NCBI GenBank assembly: GCA_902798685.1
Contig: CADBXO010000008.1
Location: 1-64,000 of the forward strand
DNA from: an uncultured Bacteroidales bacterium
Lineage (GTDB): Bacteria > Bacteroidota > Bacteroidia > Bacteroidales > Bacteroidaceae
Length of the DNA stretch: 64,000 nucleotides
Reading direction: 5' to 3'
The translations under genes were made by a program, and so were the position numbers. Each line of letters starts with the position of its first letter. Within the stretch, counting starts at the first letter, position 1. Under the pieces are notes generated by a model, which ran no database searches, was not told the origin of the DNA, and saw nothing but the letters and a program-made list of their open reading frames with translations. Below, in pieces: positions 26,386 through 34,513 of this stretch.

Positions 26386-27219
26386 ATGACAAAACAAAAG
26401 AAGGTTATCCTGATAACCGGAGCAAGCAGCGGAATCGGTTACGATGCAGCGCTGATCCTAGCTGAACAGGGCCACAAGGTTTACGGTGCAGCCCGTCGTG
26501 TAGAACTCATGGACGGACTGCGCGACAAGGGCGTCATACCTATTAAAATGGATGTGACCGATGAGCAGTCAATGGCCGATGGCATCAAGACAATCATCGA
26601 TGCTGAGGGCCGAATCGACGTGCTCGTAAACAATGCGGGCTACGGCTATATGGGTGCTATTGAGAACGTTACGATTGCAGAGGCCAAGCGTCAGTTAGAG
26701 GTGAACGTTTTCGGATTGGCACGTCTCACGCAGTTGGTTCTGCCGCATATGCGTGCTCAGAAATCGGGCCGAATCATCAACACTTCATCGGTGGCAGGCA
26801 AGGCCGTCATCCCGTTCGGAGGCTGGTATAACGTCTCCAAATACTCTGTCGAGGCACTCAGCGACGCTCTGCGCATCGAAGTCAAGCCCTTTGGAATCAA
26901 GGTCATACTCATCGAACCCGGCGGCATAAAGACCGACTGGGGTATCATTGCGGCCGATAACCTATCGGCCTCATCAAAAGATACGGCGTATGAGGATTCG
27001 GGCCTCCGAATGGCGCGCCTGCTTAAGTTCGGCTACACTTCAAGATTTTTGAGCAACCCGATCAGAGTAGCCAGGGCTATTACCCGCGCCGTTAATTCCC
27101 GATGCCCGAAAGTGCGTTACCGCCTGGGTGCCGGTTCGGGTCTGATAGTCTTCTTCCACACGATTCTGCCCGCTCGCTGGTGGGACGGAATCATGCGTAA
27201 AGTCTGCAAAATGAAATAA
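26386..27219 (+). CDS. Short-chain dehydrogenase/reductase
   Basis: A 277-residue classical SDR. The dinucleotide loop TGASSGIG is at residues 11-18, DVT near 56-58 binds the adenine ring, NNAGYGYMG (about 84-92) is the conserved NNAG, the catalytic Ser is in INTSSVAGK (about 128-136), and Y-x-x-x-K is YNVSK (about 147-151). The first strand ends in ARR after VYGA, which favours NADP(H). The substrate, possibly a lipid, steroid or ketone, cannot be predicted. The TSCPD gene follows after eight bases. Confidence 0.88.
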   Translation: MTKQKKVILITGASSGIGYDAALILAEQGHKVYGAARRVELMDGLRDKGVIPIKMDVTDEQSMADGIKTIIDAEGRIDVLVNNAGYGYMGAIENVTIAEAKRQLEVNVFGLARLTQLVLPHMRAQKSGRIINTSSVAGKAVIPFGGWYNVSKYSVEALSDALRIEVKPFGIKVILIEPGGIKTDWGIIAADNLSASSKDTAYEDSGLRMARLLKFGYTSRFLSNPIRVARAITRAVNSRCPKVRYRLGAGSGLIVFFHTILPARWWDGIMRKVCKMK

Positions 27220-27227
27220 TTAGCTTT

Positions 27228-27515
27228 ATGTTCGACGTTACTCTCATAAAGGACGATACCGTAAACGGCGTTCGCAAAACAACGTTCATGACTTGCCCCG
27301 AGGTCTGCTCGGAACTCATAAACATCGAGACTGAAGGCGATACAATCCGCTCTGTCCAATACGTTAAAGGCTGCCACGGCAACACGCAGGGCATCGGCTC
27401 ACTTTGTGCAGGTATGAAGGTCGCTGATGTAATTGCCCGCCTGGACGGCATTGACTGCCACGGCTCCGGCACCTCCTGTCCCGACCAGCTCGCCCGCGCC
27501 CTCAAACAACTTTGA
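27228..27515 (+). CDS. TSCPD domain protein (TIGR03905 type)
   Basis: A 95-residue protein with C-terminal GTSCPDQLARAL, the TSCPD motif that names the family, and paired Cys elsewhere (MTCPEVCSEL near 20-29, GCHGNTQG near 48-55, LCAG). The same domain occurs at the C-terminus of some ribonucleotide reductases, where Cys ligands suggest metal binding or redox action; the free-standing version has no proven role. The TGA stop (27513-27515) is the first triplet of a 118-bp palindromic element. It lies eight bases after the SDR gene. Confidence 0.8.
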   Translation: MFDVTLIKDDTVNGVRKTTFMTCPEVCSELINIETEGDTIRSVQYVKGCHGNTQGIGSLCAGMKVADVIARLDGIDCHGSGTSCPDQLARALKQL

Positions 27516-27630
27516 CAAAGGGGACGGTTCCGTTTGGCACGCACAAAAAGTGTCCCATCTGCGCTACAATATGCTCAGGTGGGATTTTTGCCTTCTGCAG
27601 ACGTGCCAAACGGAACCGTCCCCTTTGACA
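27513..27630 (+). repeat. 118-bp palindromic element, family 1, copy c
   Basis: It starts TGACAAAGGGGACGG and ends CCCCTTTGACA (TGACA in place of TGTCA). It is in the same orientation as copy a, supplies the TGA stop of the TSCPD gene, and is the upstream flank of the RAYT gene. Confidence 0.9.
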
Positions 27631-27633
27631 CGC

Positions 27634-27664
27634 TTGCAGATTTGCAGATAATTGCCTAGTTTTG
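27634..27664 (+). promoter_or_regulatory. Promoter of the RAYT gene
   Basis: TTG at 27634-27636 and TAGTTTTG at 27657-27664 are 20 bases apart, matching the Bacteroidetes -33/-7 arrangement, 34 bases before ATG 27699. Confidence 0.5.
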
Positions 27665-27698
27665 CGTCAAATCATCTAATAACCTAATTATAATTACC

Positions 27699-28553
27699 AT
27701 GGCACGGAAGGCTAGAGTAGCCAGTGAGACTGGCATTTACCATGTGATGCTGCGCGGTGTAAACCGGCAGGACATTTTTGAGTGTGAGAAAGATTTTCTC
27801 AAGTTTCTTTATCTTATGCAGCGTGTGGCGTATCCTGAGGACGAAGAGGGTAGACCGATGCCTCCGAACCTGATCATCTATGCATATTGCCTGATGCCCA
27901 ATCACGTGCATCTGCTTGTCAAGGAGCAGAGCGTGAAGATATCGGACGCTATTAAAAGCATATCGGTCTCATACGCGTTCTACTTCAACGTCAAATACGA
28001 GCATCTGGGGCATCTGTTCCAGGATAGGTTCCGAAGCGAAGTGGTGAACGATATGGATTACTTTGTTACGTTGATCCGTTATATTCATCAGAATCCTGTG
28101 GCTGGAGGACTAGTAAAACGCGTAAAAGATTACCCGTGGAGCAGTTGGTGCGAGTATGATCCAAAGAAGAAATGCATCGTTCCGGTGTGTTGTACCGAGA
28201 CTGTGTTGGGCCGATTCTCGTTCGGTTCGCTTGAGGAAATAGTAAATGATCAATTGCCTCAAACCAAGCGTATACTTGATTATGACGACGATACATCGGT
28301 TCGTATGCCCGATGATAAGGTCCGAAACTACATCCATTGGGCATGTGAAATCGATCTGATATCGGAAGTACAGAAAATGCCTCAAGAACAGCGTAATGAA
28401 ATTCTTAAACGAGCTCTCCGATATGGAGCGAGTATCCGTCAAATCTCTCGCGTAACAGGCGTAAGCCGAGGAATCATCCAGCGCCTCAAAGCAAAGCTGA
28501 CAAAGGGGACGGTTCCGTTTGACACGCCAGCAGAAAGCAAAAATCCCGTCTGA
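27699..28553 (+). CDS. REP-associated tyrosine transposase (RAYT, Y1/HUH family)
   Basis: The 284-residue protein has the IS200/IS605-like Y1 fold. The HUH metal motif is PNHVHLLV (H69 and H71), LFQDRFRSE lies at about 106-114, and the catalytic Tyr is Y128 in YIHQNPVAGGLV. A C-terminal HTH-like part (RQISRVTGVSRGIIQRLK, about 247-264) probably recognises DNA hairpins. RAYTs mobilise REP-type palindromes by single-strand cutting. Inverted family-1 palindromes flank the gene on both sides. Its last 17 or so residues (TKGTVPFDTPAESKNPV) are read from the downstream element because the element TGA is out of frame; the ancestral stop was probably lost. Confidence 0.92.
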   Translation: MARKARVASETGIYHVMLRGVNRQDIFECEKDFLKFLYLMQRVAYPEDEEGRPMPPNLIIYAYCLMPNHVHLLVKEQSVKISDAIKSISVSYAFYFNVKYEHLGHLFQDRFRSEVVNDMDYFVTLIRYIHQNPVAGGLVKRVKDYPWSSWCEYDPKKKCIVPVCCTETVLGRFSFGSLEEIVNDQLPQTKRILDYDDDTSVRMPDDKVRNYIHWACEIDLISEVQKMPQEQRNEILKRALRYGASIRQISRVTGVSRGIIQRLKAKLTKGTVPFDTPAESKNPV

Positions 28554-28615
28554 GCATATTGTGGCGCAGATGGGATCCTTTTTTAGCGTGCCAAACGGAA
28601 CCGTCCCCTTTGTCA
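28498..28615 (-). repeat. 118-bp palindromic element, family 1, copy d (inverted)
   Basis: It starts TGACAAAGGGGACGG and ends CCCCTTTGTCA, with the inner part inverted relative to copy c, so the RAYT gene is bracketed by inverted copies. The first 56 bases are inside the RAYT reading frame. Its right end supplies the TGA stop (28613-28615) of the S4-domain gene. Confidence 0.9.
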
Positions 28616-29002
28616 CTCGTCGAAGTCGAACTCGTTGAGGAAGTCCTCCATGTCACGGCGGTCCTTCTTGGTGGGACGGCCCAGGCCTGCGGCGCGCTTT
28701 ACGAATCCGCCGATGCGGTTCATCTCAAGCAGATCGTACTGGTCCTGGGGGGTGATGTTCTGCATCATGTCGGGGACCAGTTTGGCGCCGACGCGGTTCT
28801 CGATGCATTGCAGAACTCGGAAGGAGTAGGTTACGGGCGGTTTGCGGACCTGGACGATGTCGCCTTCGTGGACCATTTTGGATGGCTTGACCTGGACGTC
28901 GTTTACTGTGATGCGGCCCTTCTTGCAGGCTTCGGAGGCGATGGTTCGGGTCTTGAAGATACGAACGGACCAGAGCCACTTGTCAATACGAGCCTCAGCC
29001 AT
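28613..29002 (-). CDS. hslR: S4-domain RNA-binding protein (Hsp15-like)
   Basis: A 129-residue protein with an N-terminal S4 domain (RIDKWLWSVRIFKTRTIASEACKKG at about residues 5-29, then GRITVNDVQVKPS). The Hsp15 family binds free 50S subunits with a stalled nascent chain and helps recycle them. A charged C-terminal tail follows (KKDRRDMEDFLNEFDFDE). It is the last gene of the rplY-pth-hslR run, six bases after pth. The stop TGA is provided by a palindromic element. The symbol reflects homology only. Confidence 0.82.
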   Translation of the reverse strand: MAEARIDKWLWSVRIFKTRTIASEACKKGRITVNDVQVKPSKMVHEGDIVQVRKPPVTYSFRVLQCIENRVGAKLVPDMMQNITPQDQYDLLEMNRIGGFVKRAAGLGRPTKKDRRDMEDFLNEFDFDE

Positions 29003-29008
29003 AACCTA

Positions 29009-29572
29009 TTACTTATTATTGAATTTGCACATGGTATCGTCGATACCGGCCAGGCAGAAATTCTTGACTGCCTCGACTGCTACGGGAATGCGCTCGTCAA
29101 GGATCTTGCGCTCATCCTCATTGAACGGATCCAGCACGAACTTGATCTGAGCACCCATGGGGAAATCGTTACCTATACCAAAACGCAGGCGTGCGAACTG
29201 CTCTGAGCAGAGAACCTGAATGATATTGCCCAGTCCGTTGTGTCCGCCGCCGCTGCCCTGCTTCTTAAGACGGATCTTTCCAAGGGGTAGGGCAAGGTCA
29301 TCGGCCACAATCAAAAGATTCTCGGGCTGTATGTTCTCCTTGTTCATCCAGTAGCGGACGGCGTTTCCGCTCAGGTTCATAAAGGTAGTAGGTTTGAGGA
29401 GCACAAGCTCGCGGTTCTTGATGCGCATGTTAGCGACAAAACCGTAACGCTTGTCCTCAAAAACAGTATTGGACGCCTTTGCGAGGGCGTCCAATACCAT
29501 AAATCCTATGTTGTGGCGGGTATCTTGGTATTCGTCGCCCGGGTTACCCAGCCCCACAATCAGATACTTCAT
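29009..29572 (-). CDS. pth: Peptidyl-tRNA hydrolase
   Basis: The 187-residue protein has the Pth motifs [21 protein letters not shown] (residues 3-23, with the catalytic H20 in the TRHNIG block), [10 protein letters not shown] (about 60-69) and [24 protein letters not shown] (about 91-114). It cleaves the ester bond of peptidyl-tRNA released from ribosomes, recycling tRNA. It follows rplY by nine bases and precedes hslR by six, so the three translation genes form one operon on the minus strand. Confidence 0.96.
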   Translation of the reverse strand: MKYLIVGLGNPGDEYQDTRHNIGFMVLDALAKASNTVFEDKRYGFVANMRIKNRELVLLKPTTFMNLSGNAVRYWMNKENIQPENLLIVADDLALPLGKIRLKKQGSGGGHNGLGNIIQVLCSEQFARLRFGIGNDFPMGAQIKFVLDPFNEDERKILDERIPVAVEAVKNFCLAGIDDTMCKFNNK

Positions 29573-29581
29573 ATAATTCTA

Positions 29582-30223
29582 TTACTCAGCAGCAGGAGCC
29601 TCGGCAGCAGCGGGAGCCTCAGCAGCAGGTGCCTCCTCGGTGGCCTCAGCGGCAGCGGCTGAACGAGTTGACATAACTGTGCAAATCACAGCGTCCTTAG
29701 GACTTACAAAGTCAATACCCTCAACCTTGAGGTCACCAACCTTGAATGACTTGCCGATACCCAGCGGGGTAACATCGATCTCAACCTTCTCAGGAATTGC
29801 AGTGTAGAGAGCCTTAGCCTTAACGCGGCGGAGGATCTGCTCGAGCTTACCACCAGCCTTAACACCGGCTGCCAGACCGTTCAGCTTAACGGGAACTGCC
29901 ATAACGATAGGCTTCTGAGGATCAACCTGATAGAAGTCAATGTGCAGGATGTTGTCCTTTACGGGGTGGAACTGGATCTCACGCATAACTGCCAGAACGG
30001 TGTTGCCGTCGATGGTCAGGTTAACTGAGAAGATATCGGGTGAATATACAAGCTTGCGAACCTCCTCGAAAGTTACGCTGAAAGCCTTTGCTACGGGAAG
30101 ACCCTTAGCGTCGCGCTCTACACCGTAGAGGTTGCAAGGAATAAGATTCTGCTTACGAAGGTTCTTGGCACCTTTCTTACCGAACTCGTTGCGGGCTGTG
30201 CCCTTTACGTCAATTGATTTCAT
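29582..30223 (-). CDS. rplY: Ribosomal protein L25/Ctc
   Basis: A 213-residue L25 of the long Ctc form, made of an N-terminal 5S rRNA-binding domain (KGTARNEFGKKGAKNLRKQNLIPCNLYG, about residues 6-33) and a C-terminal TL5-like beta domain. The tail from about residue 190 is Ala/Glu/Pro-rich low complexity. It binds 5S rRNA in the 50S subunit. It is the first gene of the rplY-pth-hslR operon and has a good Bacteroidetes promoter upstream. Confidence 0.95.
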   Translation of the reverse strand: MKSIDVKGTARNEFGKKGAKNLRKQNLIPCNLYGVERDAKGLPVAKAFSVTFEEVRKLVYSPDIFSVNLTIDGNTVLAVMREIQFHPVKDNILHIDFYQVDPQKPIVMAVPVKLNGLAAGVKAGGKLEQILRRVKAKALYTAIPEKVEIDVTPLGIGKSFKVGDLKVEGIDFVSPKDAVICTVMSTRSAAAAEATEEAPAAEAPAAAEAPAAE

Positions 30224-30312
30224 TTTTAAACGTGTTACTCTAAATTGTTATTACTCAATTCACCATCACACAAAACACTACCTTTTACGGCATGCTTTAC
30301 GTAAAAGCGGCG

Positions 30313-30344
30313 CAAAGGTAGTGCAATTATTTTATAAAAACAAA
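30313..30344 (-). promoter_or_regulatory. Promoter of the rplY-pth-hslR operon
   Basis: On the minus strand, TTTG (30341-30344) and TACCTTTG (30313-30320) are 20 bases apart, an exact match to the Bacteroidetes -33/-7 consensus. The leader to ATG 30223 is about 85 bases. Confidence 0.7.
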
Positions 30345-30347
30345 TGT

Positions 30348-30716
30348 TTAGAACTCAATCTTGAAGTCCGATGCACCATCGCCGGTATTATCGGCCGATG
30401 CATCCGCCGCGGGCTCAGAGGGTATTCCAGCAGCCTTTTCGGCCTCATGTATGAACTTGATTGTCTTGGTCAATCCGTCAATGAAGTTGCTGAAATCCTC
30501 GCGATAGAGGAAAATCTTATGCTTCTCAAAACTCACCTGCTGGTCTTCACCTTCACCGCTGACGATTTTTTTGCTCTCTGTGATAGACAGATACATCTCC
30601 TCTTTGCGTGTCTTGCGGACATCCATGTAGTAGATGCGCTTGCCTGCCTTGATGGCGTGGGAGAATATTACATCCTTTTCAATTTCGTCGGCCGTCTTCT
30701 TCCTGAATTCCTCCAT
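30348..30716 (-). CDS. DUF3276 family PUR-alpha-like nucleic-acid binding protein
   Basis: A 122-residue protein with the compact beta-rich PUR-like core (VIFSHAIKAGKRIYYMDVRKTRKEEMYLSITESK at about residues 16-49, EKHKIFLYREDFSNFIDGLTKTIKF at about 64-88) characteristic of DUF3276, found almost only in Bacteroidetes. A low-complexity Ala/Asp-rich linker leads to the terminal DFKIEF. Family members bind single-stranded DNA or RNA; the cellular role is unknown. It is divergent from nusB. Confidence 0.85.
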   Translation of the reverse strand: MEEFRKKTADEIEKDVIFSHAIKAGKRIYYMDVRKTRKEEMYLSITESKKIVSGEGEDQQVSFEKHKIFLYREDFSNFIDGLTKTIKFIHEAEKAAGIPSEPAADASADNTGDGASDFKIEF

Positions 30717-30790
30717 AAAACTTGTAAAGTTTTTAAATTTCTACAAATATGGTGAAATGATTCTACGTATCCAAGAAATAGCGCACGTAA

Positions 30791-30823
30791 TTGGGGGTTG
30801 TGAGCAAAAATTTTGTACTTTTG
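30791..30823 (+). promoter_or_regulatory. Promoter of the nusB-yajC-ybbR-coaE operon
   Basis: TTGG at 30791-30794 and TACTTTTG at 30816-30823 are 21 bases apart; the start codon is at 30850. Confidence 0.6.
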
Positions 30824-30849
30824 CACGCCGCTTAACGGTTCGAACACAA

Positions 30850-31770
30850 ATGATAAACAGAGTTCTCATCAGACTGAAAGTAGTTCAGGTAATCTACGCG
30901 TACTACCAGAACGGCGGGCAGAAGACTGCCGATGCCGACCGCGAGCTCGCCCAGAGCATTGACAGCGCGTATTCTCTTTACAAAACCCTCTTGTTTATTC
31001 CAGTAGCTTGGGCACGTCAGATCCGCAAATCTGTAGCCAGACAGCAGCGCATGAAAGAGCATGTTTCACGTCGCGAGTTGTTGTTGGCCGATAACCGTCT
31101 CCTGGCTCAGATGGAGAGCAACGCCGAGCTGGACGCATACGTTCAGAGCAACGATTTCGAGTGGCTCTACGAGTCCGATTGGATGCAGAACACCTGCGCC
31201 GCCATACTCGAGTCAGATGCAATGGAGGAGTACATACAGGGCGAAAAGTTTGATTTTGAGGCCGATAAGGAGCTGGTCCGCAAGCTTTACAAGCAGTTCA
31301 TTGAGGAGAGCGAGGACCTTGACACACTCCTTGAGGAGCAGAACATCTACTGGAACGGCGATAAGGAGCTCATCGACTCATTCGTAATCAAGACCGTCAA
31401 GGCCTTTGAGGACGGAAAGGTAGGCGAGCAGCCCCTCAAGACCGAATTCAAGGACGATGAGGACCGTCAGTTCGCAATCAACCTGCTGCACCGCGGCCTT
31501 GAGATGGCCAAGGAGCGTGAGGAGGTTGTTGCAGCCAATTGCCGCCGCTGGGATCCCAGCCGTCTGGCATTCCTGGACGTAATCATCATCCAGGTTGCAA
31601 TGGCCGAGATGATAGGTTTCCCGCAGATCCCGCTCAAGGTAACCATCAACGAGTACGTGGAGCTGGCCAAACTGCTCAGCACACCCTCAAGCGGCAGTTT
31701 TGTAAACGGAATGCTTGACACCATCGTCAAGGATATGACTTCACAAGGCCGAATCAACAAGGAATTATAA
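30850..31770 (+). CDS. nusB: Transcription antitermination protein NusB
   Basis: I take ATG 30850 (MINRVLIRLKVVQVIYAYYQNG), since the frame open from 30634 would run through the promoter. The 306-residue form is long, as usual in Bacteroidetes: an N-terminal extension precedes the NusB core, which ends with FLDVIIIQVAMAEMIGFPQIPLKVTINEYVELAKLLSTPSSGSFVNGMLD (about 238-287). NusB binds boxA RNA with NusE in rRNA antitermination complexes. It heads an operon with yajC, ybbR and coaE, an order typical of Bacteroidales. Confidence 0.94.
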   Translation: MINRVLIRLKVVQVIYAYYQNGGQKTADADRELAQSIDSAYSLYKTLLFIPVAWARQIRKSVARQQRMKEHVSRRELLLADNRLLAQMESNAELDAYVQSNDFEWLYESDWMQNTCAAILESDAMEEYIQGEKFDFEADKELVRKLYKQFIEESEDLDTLLEEQNIYWNGDKELIDSFVIKTVKAFEDGKVGEQPLKTEFKDDEDRQFAINLLHRGLEMAKEREEVVAANCRRWDPSRLAFLDVIIIQVAMAEMIGFPQIPLKVTINEYVELAKLLSTPSSGSFVNGMLDTIVKDMTSQGRINKEL

Positions 31771-31790
31771 ACAAAAAACAATAGATAATT

Positions 31791-32243
31791 ATGGCTAACA
31801 TGCTTTTACTCAACCCCTTCCAGATGACATATCAGGAGGTGAACACACACGTTGTAAACTTTATCCAGGACGTAAACCTTGACGCTCCCGCATCTTCATC
31901 AGAGGGCGGTCAGGCTCAGGGCGGCGCTTTCGGCCCCATGGGCGGTTTTCTGTGGATCATTATCATCCTGGCCTTCATGATGATCATCATGCGTCCCCGT
32001 CAGGACAAGGAGGGTGAGAAGTTCCGCAACGCACTCCAGAAGGAGCAGGACGTTGTTACCAGCACCGGTATCTTTGGCAAGATCAAGGACATCGACGAGG
32101 TTTCTGTAACTCTCGAGATCGCCCAGGGCATGAAGATCAAGGTTGACAAGCGTTACGTTAACCCCATTCCCACACCTCAGCCCGCAAAGCCTGAGAAGCC
32201 CTCACGCCGCAAGAAGGATCCCAGCAAGGACGAAAAGGCATAA
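31791..32243 (+). CDS. yajC: Preprotein translocase subunit YajC
   Basis: A 150-residue membrane protein with one transmembrane helix (GGFLWIIIILAFMMIIMRP, about 51-69) followed by the YajC cytoplasmic domain EGEKFRNALQKEQDVVTSTGIFGKI (about 74-98). An N-terminal stretch of about 45 residues and a basic tail make it longer than the enterobacterial protein. YajC associates with SecDF and SecYEG in the inner membrane. It lies 20 bases after nusB. Confidence 0.92.
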   Translation: MANMLLLNPFQMTYQEVNTHVVNFIQDVNLDAPASSSEGGQAQGGAFGPMGGFLWIIIILAFMMIIMRPRQDKEGEKFRNALQKEQDVVTSTGIFGKIKDIDEVSVTLEIAQGMKIKVDKRYVNPIPTPQPAKPEKPSRRKKDPSKDEKA

Positions 32244-32255
32244 AAATTCTGACGC

Positions 32256-33257
32256 ATGCGGGAGCAAGGTAGGCCCAAATCCCGATTTGCAGAATTCTTA
32301 AAGAAAATCGGAGATGCCCTTCTGAAACTCTTCAGAGGGGATTTCTCCGTTTTTTTGCTTTTCCTGGGCATCACGCTTTTCTTCTGGTGGTCACAGACCA
32401 TGAACCAGAATTACGAGACCCAGATGAAAATACCCGTATTGGTGGCCGATGTCCCCGACGCCGTGCGCATGACCAGCGTTCCCGTCCGTCAGATAACCGT
32501 TTCACTGAGCGGCAAGGGCTCATTACTTAAGAAGTCGGGCAGGCGAGGCAGCCGACAGGTGCTGCGCGTAAGCAACTCGGCTTTCACAATGTCTCACGGG
32601 CATGCATCATACGCAACATCACACCTGCGTGACTCGATCGCAGCCATGCTCCCGCCATCGGTTACAATCCATTCAATCTCACCGGATTCGCTTGTATATC
32701 AGTACACTATGCAGCGCATCCTGAAGCTCCCCGTGGAGTTTGAAGGCACCACCGAGAGTCAGGAGCAGTTCTTCCTGGAGCGCATCGAATTCAGCCCAGA
32801 CAGCGTCGTAGCCAAGATCTTGTTGGCCGATACGGCCGTGCATCGCGCGGTTGCCGATGTGGCGCAGATTGCCCTTACATCGGACACAATCATAAGGACC
32901 GTGGCTCTCAAAGCGGAGAAGGACGTCATTTTCAGCCAGGATGAGGTGAACATGACGGTGCTCTCACAGCAGTACACTGAGAAGAGCCTTGAGGTTCCAA
33001 TTACGGGCGTGAATTTCCCTGAATACGTGTCACTTAAGTCATTCCCCGCAAGGGCCGTGCTGACCGTATGGGTCAAGATGTCCGAGTATGACCGCGTCAC
33101 AGCGGCCGATTTCCAGGTGGTTGTAGATTACAACGATATAGCCGGCAGCGATGCCTCCAAGGCCCTTCTGCGCATTTATTCACAGCCTGCCAACGTGCGT
33201 AACGTCCGACTTCAGACGCGCACCGTTGACTATCTCATGGAGCGTACAGCCTATTGA
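32256..33257 (+). CDS. YbbR/CdaR-like domain membrane protein
   Basis: A 333-residue protein with one N-terminal transmembrane helix (FSVFLLFLGITLFFWW, about 31-46) and extracytoplasmic YbbR-type beta repeats (VPVRQITVSLSGKGSLLKK near 73-91 and a later repeat near 200-300). In Firmicutes the YbbR protein CdaR regulates the diadenylate cyclase; Bacteroidetes homologues lie in this nusB-yajC operon with unproven roles. A domain-level call only. It overlaps nothing and precedes coaE by one base. Confidence 0.78.
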   Translation: MREQGRPKSRFAEFLKKIGDALLKLFRGDFSVFLLFLGITLFFWWSQTMNQNYETQMKIPVLVADVPDAVRMTSVPVRQITVSLSGKGSLLKKSGRRGSRQVLRVSNSAFTMSHGHASYATSHLRDSIAAMLPPSVTIHSISPDSLVYQYTMQRILKLPVEFEGTTESQEQFFLERIEFSPDSVVAKILLADTAVHRAVADVAQIALTSDTIIRTVALKAEKDVIFSQDEVNMTVLSQQYTEKSLEVPITGVNFPEYVSLKSFPARAVLTVWVKMSEYDRVTAADFQVVVDYNDIAGSDASKALLRIYSQPANVRNVRLQTRTVDYLMERTAY

Positions 33258-33258
33258 T

Positions 33259-33852
33259 ATGAAGGTAATAGGACTGACAGGCGGAATAGGGTGCGGCAAG
33301 AGCTATGTGGCTGCCAAGATGCAACTGCACGGCATTCCCGTGTATGATTCTGATTCACGCGCCAAGCTGCTCACTGCAACTGATCCGGTAATCAAGGAGG
33401 CACTCACTGATTTGGTAGGTCCAACTTTGTATTGCCCCTGCGGATGCGGCGTGATGCAGAAGGAGGTTCTGGCACAGTTCATCTTTGGCAATCCGGAGAA
33501 TATGGCCAAGGTGAATGAGATAATTCATCCCCGGGTAAGGGAGGATTTCAAGCGTTGGTGCATCGGCCAGGGAAGTAAGGAATTTTGCATCCTTGAATCG
33601 GCCATACTGTTTGAGTCCGGATTTGACAGGGAGGTTGACTGTACGGTCTGTGTGGATGCTCCGCTGCCGTTGCGCATTAAGCGTTGCGTAAAGCGTGACA
33701 ATACCACTGAACAGGCTGTGGTGGCCCGAATCAACAGCCAGATGGACCAAGAGGAGAAGTGCAGGCTGGCTGACTTCGTGATAGTTAATGATGATGTGCA
33801 GGATCTGGCTCCCCAGATATCGGCACTGATAGATAATGTAAGAAAACTTTAA
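33259..33852 (+). CDS. coaE: Dephospho-CoA kinase
   Basis: ATG 33259 gives MKVIGLTGGIGCGKSYVA with the P-loop GGIGCGKS at residues 8-15; a longer frame from 33151 lies inside the YbbR gene. The 197-residue protein shows PVYDSDSRAKLL (about 27-38) with the CoaE substrate Asp, and ESAILFESGFDREVD (about 114-128). It phosphorylates the ribose 3'-OH of dephospho-CoA, the last step of CoA synthesis. It is the fourth gene of the nusB operon, followed after 16 bases by a DUF5606 gene. Confidence 0.95.
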   Translation: MKVIGLTGGIGCGKSYVAAKMQLHGIPVYDSDSRAKLLTATDPVIKEALTDLVGPTLYCPCGCGVMQKEVLAQFIFGNPENMAKVNEIIHPRVREDFKRWCIGQGSKEFCILESAILFESGFDREVDCTVCVDAPLPLRIKRCVKRDNTTEQAVVARINSQMDQEEKCRLADFVIVNDDVQDLAPQISALIDNVRKL

Positions 33853-33868
33853 AACATTAATTGATATT

Positions 33869-34288
33869 ATGCTGAACGAAATTCTGACTATTTCAGGCAA
33901 ACCGAGCCTGTATAAGCTGCTCACCCGCGGACGCGGAGCACTTATCGTAGAGAACATTGACGAGACAAAGAAGCGCATGCCTATCCAGGGTACAGACAAG
34001 GTTGTATCACTGGGTGACATCTCAATATTCACCGATGAGAAGGAGATGCCTCTGCGCGAGGTTTTCCTGGCAATCGAGGCCAAGTATGACAAGAAGGAAA
34101 TCTCATTTGACTGGCGCAAGGCTTCAAATGACCAGCTCCTCAAGTTCTTCGGTGAGATCATCCCGGACTTTGACCGCGAGCGCGTTTATCCCAGCCACAT
34201 CAAGAAAATCGCCGGCTGGTACGATCTCCTGGTAAAATACGGCGAGAACGACTTCTCAGAGCCCAAACAGGAAGAGGAGAAAGCGTGA
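33869..34288 (+). CDS. DUF5606 family protein
   Basis: A 139-residue protein starting MLNEILTISGKPSLYKLLTRGRGALIVENID, the conserved beginning of DUF5606, a family restricted to Bacteroidetes. It has an SH3-like beta start and a C-terminal helical part with an acidic tail. No function is known. It follows coaE in the operon. Its TGA stop (34286-34288) is the first triplet of a 118-bp palindromic element, which probably also terminates the operon. Confidence 0.8.
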   Translation: MLNEILTISGKPSLYKLLTRGRGALIVENIDETKKRMPIQGTDKVVSLGDISIFTDEKEMPLREVFLAIEAKYDKKEISFDWRKASNDQLLKFFGEIIPDFDRERVYPSHIKKIAGWYDLLVKYGENDFSEPKQEEEKA

Positions 34289-34403
34289 CAAAGGGGACGG
34301 TTCCGTTTGGCTCGTCTAGAAACAATCCCATCTGGGCTACAGTATGCTCAGGTGGGATTTTTGCATAAAGTGAGCGTGCCAAACGGAACCGTCCCCTTTG
34401 ACA
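34286..34403 (+). repeat. 118-bp palindromic element, family 1, copy e
   Basis: It starts TGACAAAGGGGACGG and ends CCCCTTTGACA. The inner hairpin pairs AATCCCATCTG with CAGGTGGGATT and runs into TTTTTGC. It supplies the TGA stop of the DUF5606 gene and separates the nusB operon from the next promoter. Confidence 0.9.
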
Positions 34404-34446
34404 CGCTTTCAAGTCATATAAAATAATATTTTATATGGCCGATTTC

Positions 34447-34477
34447 TTGGTTATTTCATGAATATGCAATATCTTTG
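34447..34477 (+). promoter_or_regulatory. Promoter of the DUF4954 gene
   Basis: TTG (34447-34449) and TATCTTTG (34470-34477) are 20 bases apart, an exact Bacteroidetes-type promoter; the start codon is at 34514. Confidence 0.7.
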
Positions 34478-34513
34478 CAACCGCAACTCCTTGGTAAACT
34501 AAAAGGACATCAA

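Noticed and set aside
28559-29206. 215-codon plus-strand frame across a palindromic element, hslR and pth
   Set aside because: It is antisense to two clear genes and begins inside the repeat.
30634-30849. Upstream extension of nusB
   Set aside because: It overlaps the divergent DUF3276 gene and the promoter at 30791-30823.
33355-34161. 268-codon antisense frame across coaE and the DUF5606 gene
   Set aside because: It spans two genes on the other strand and shows no motif.
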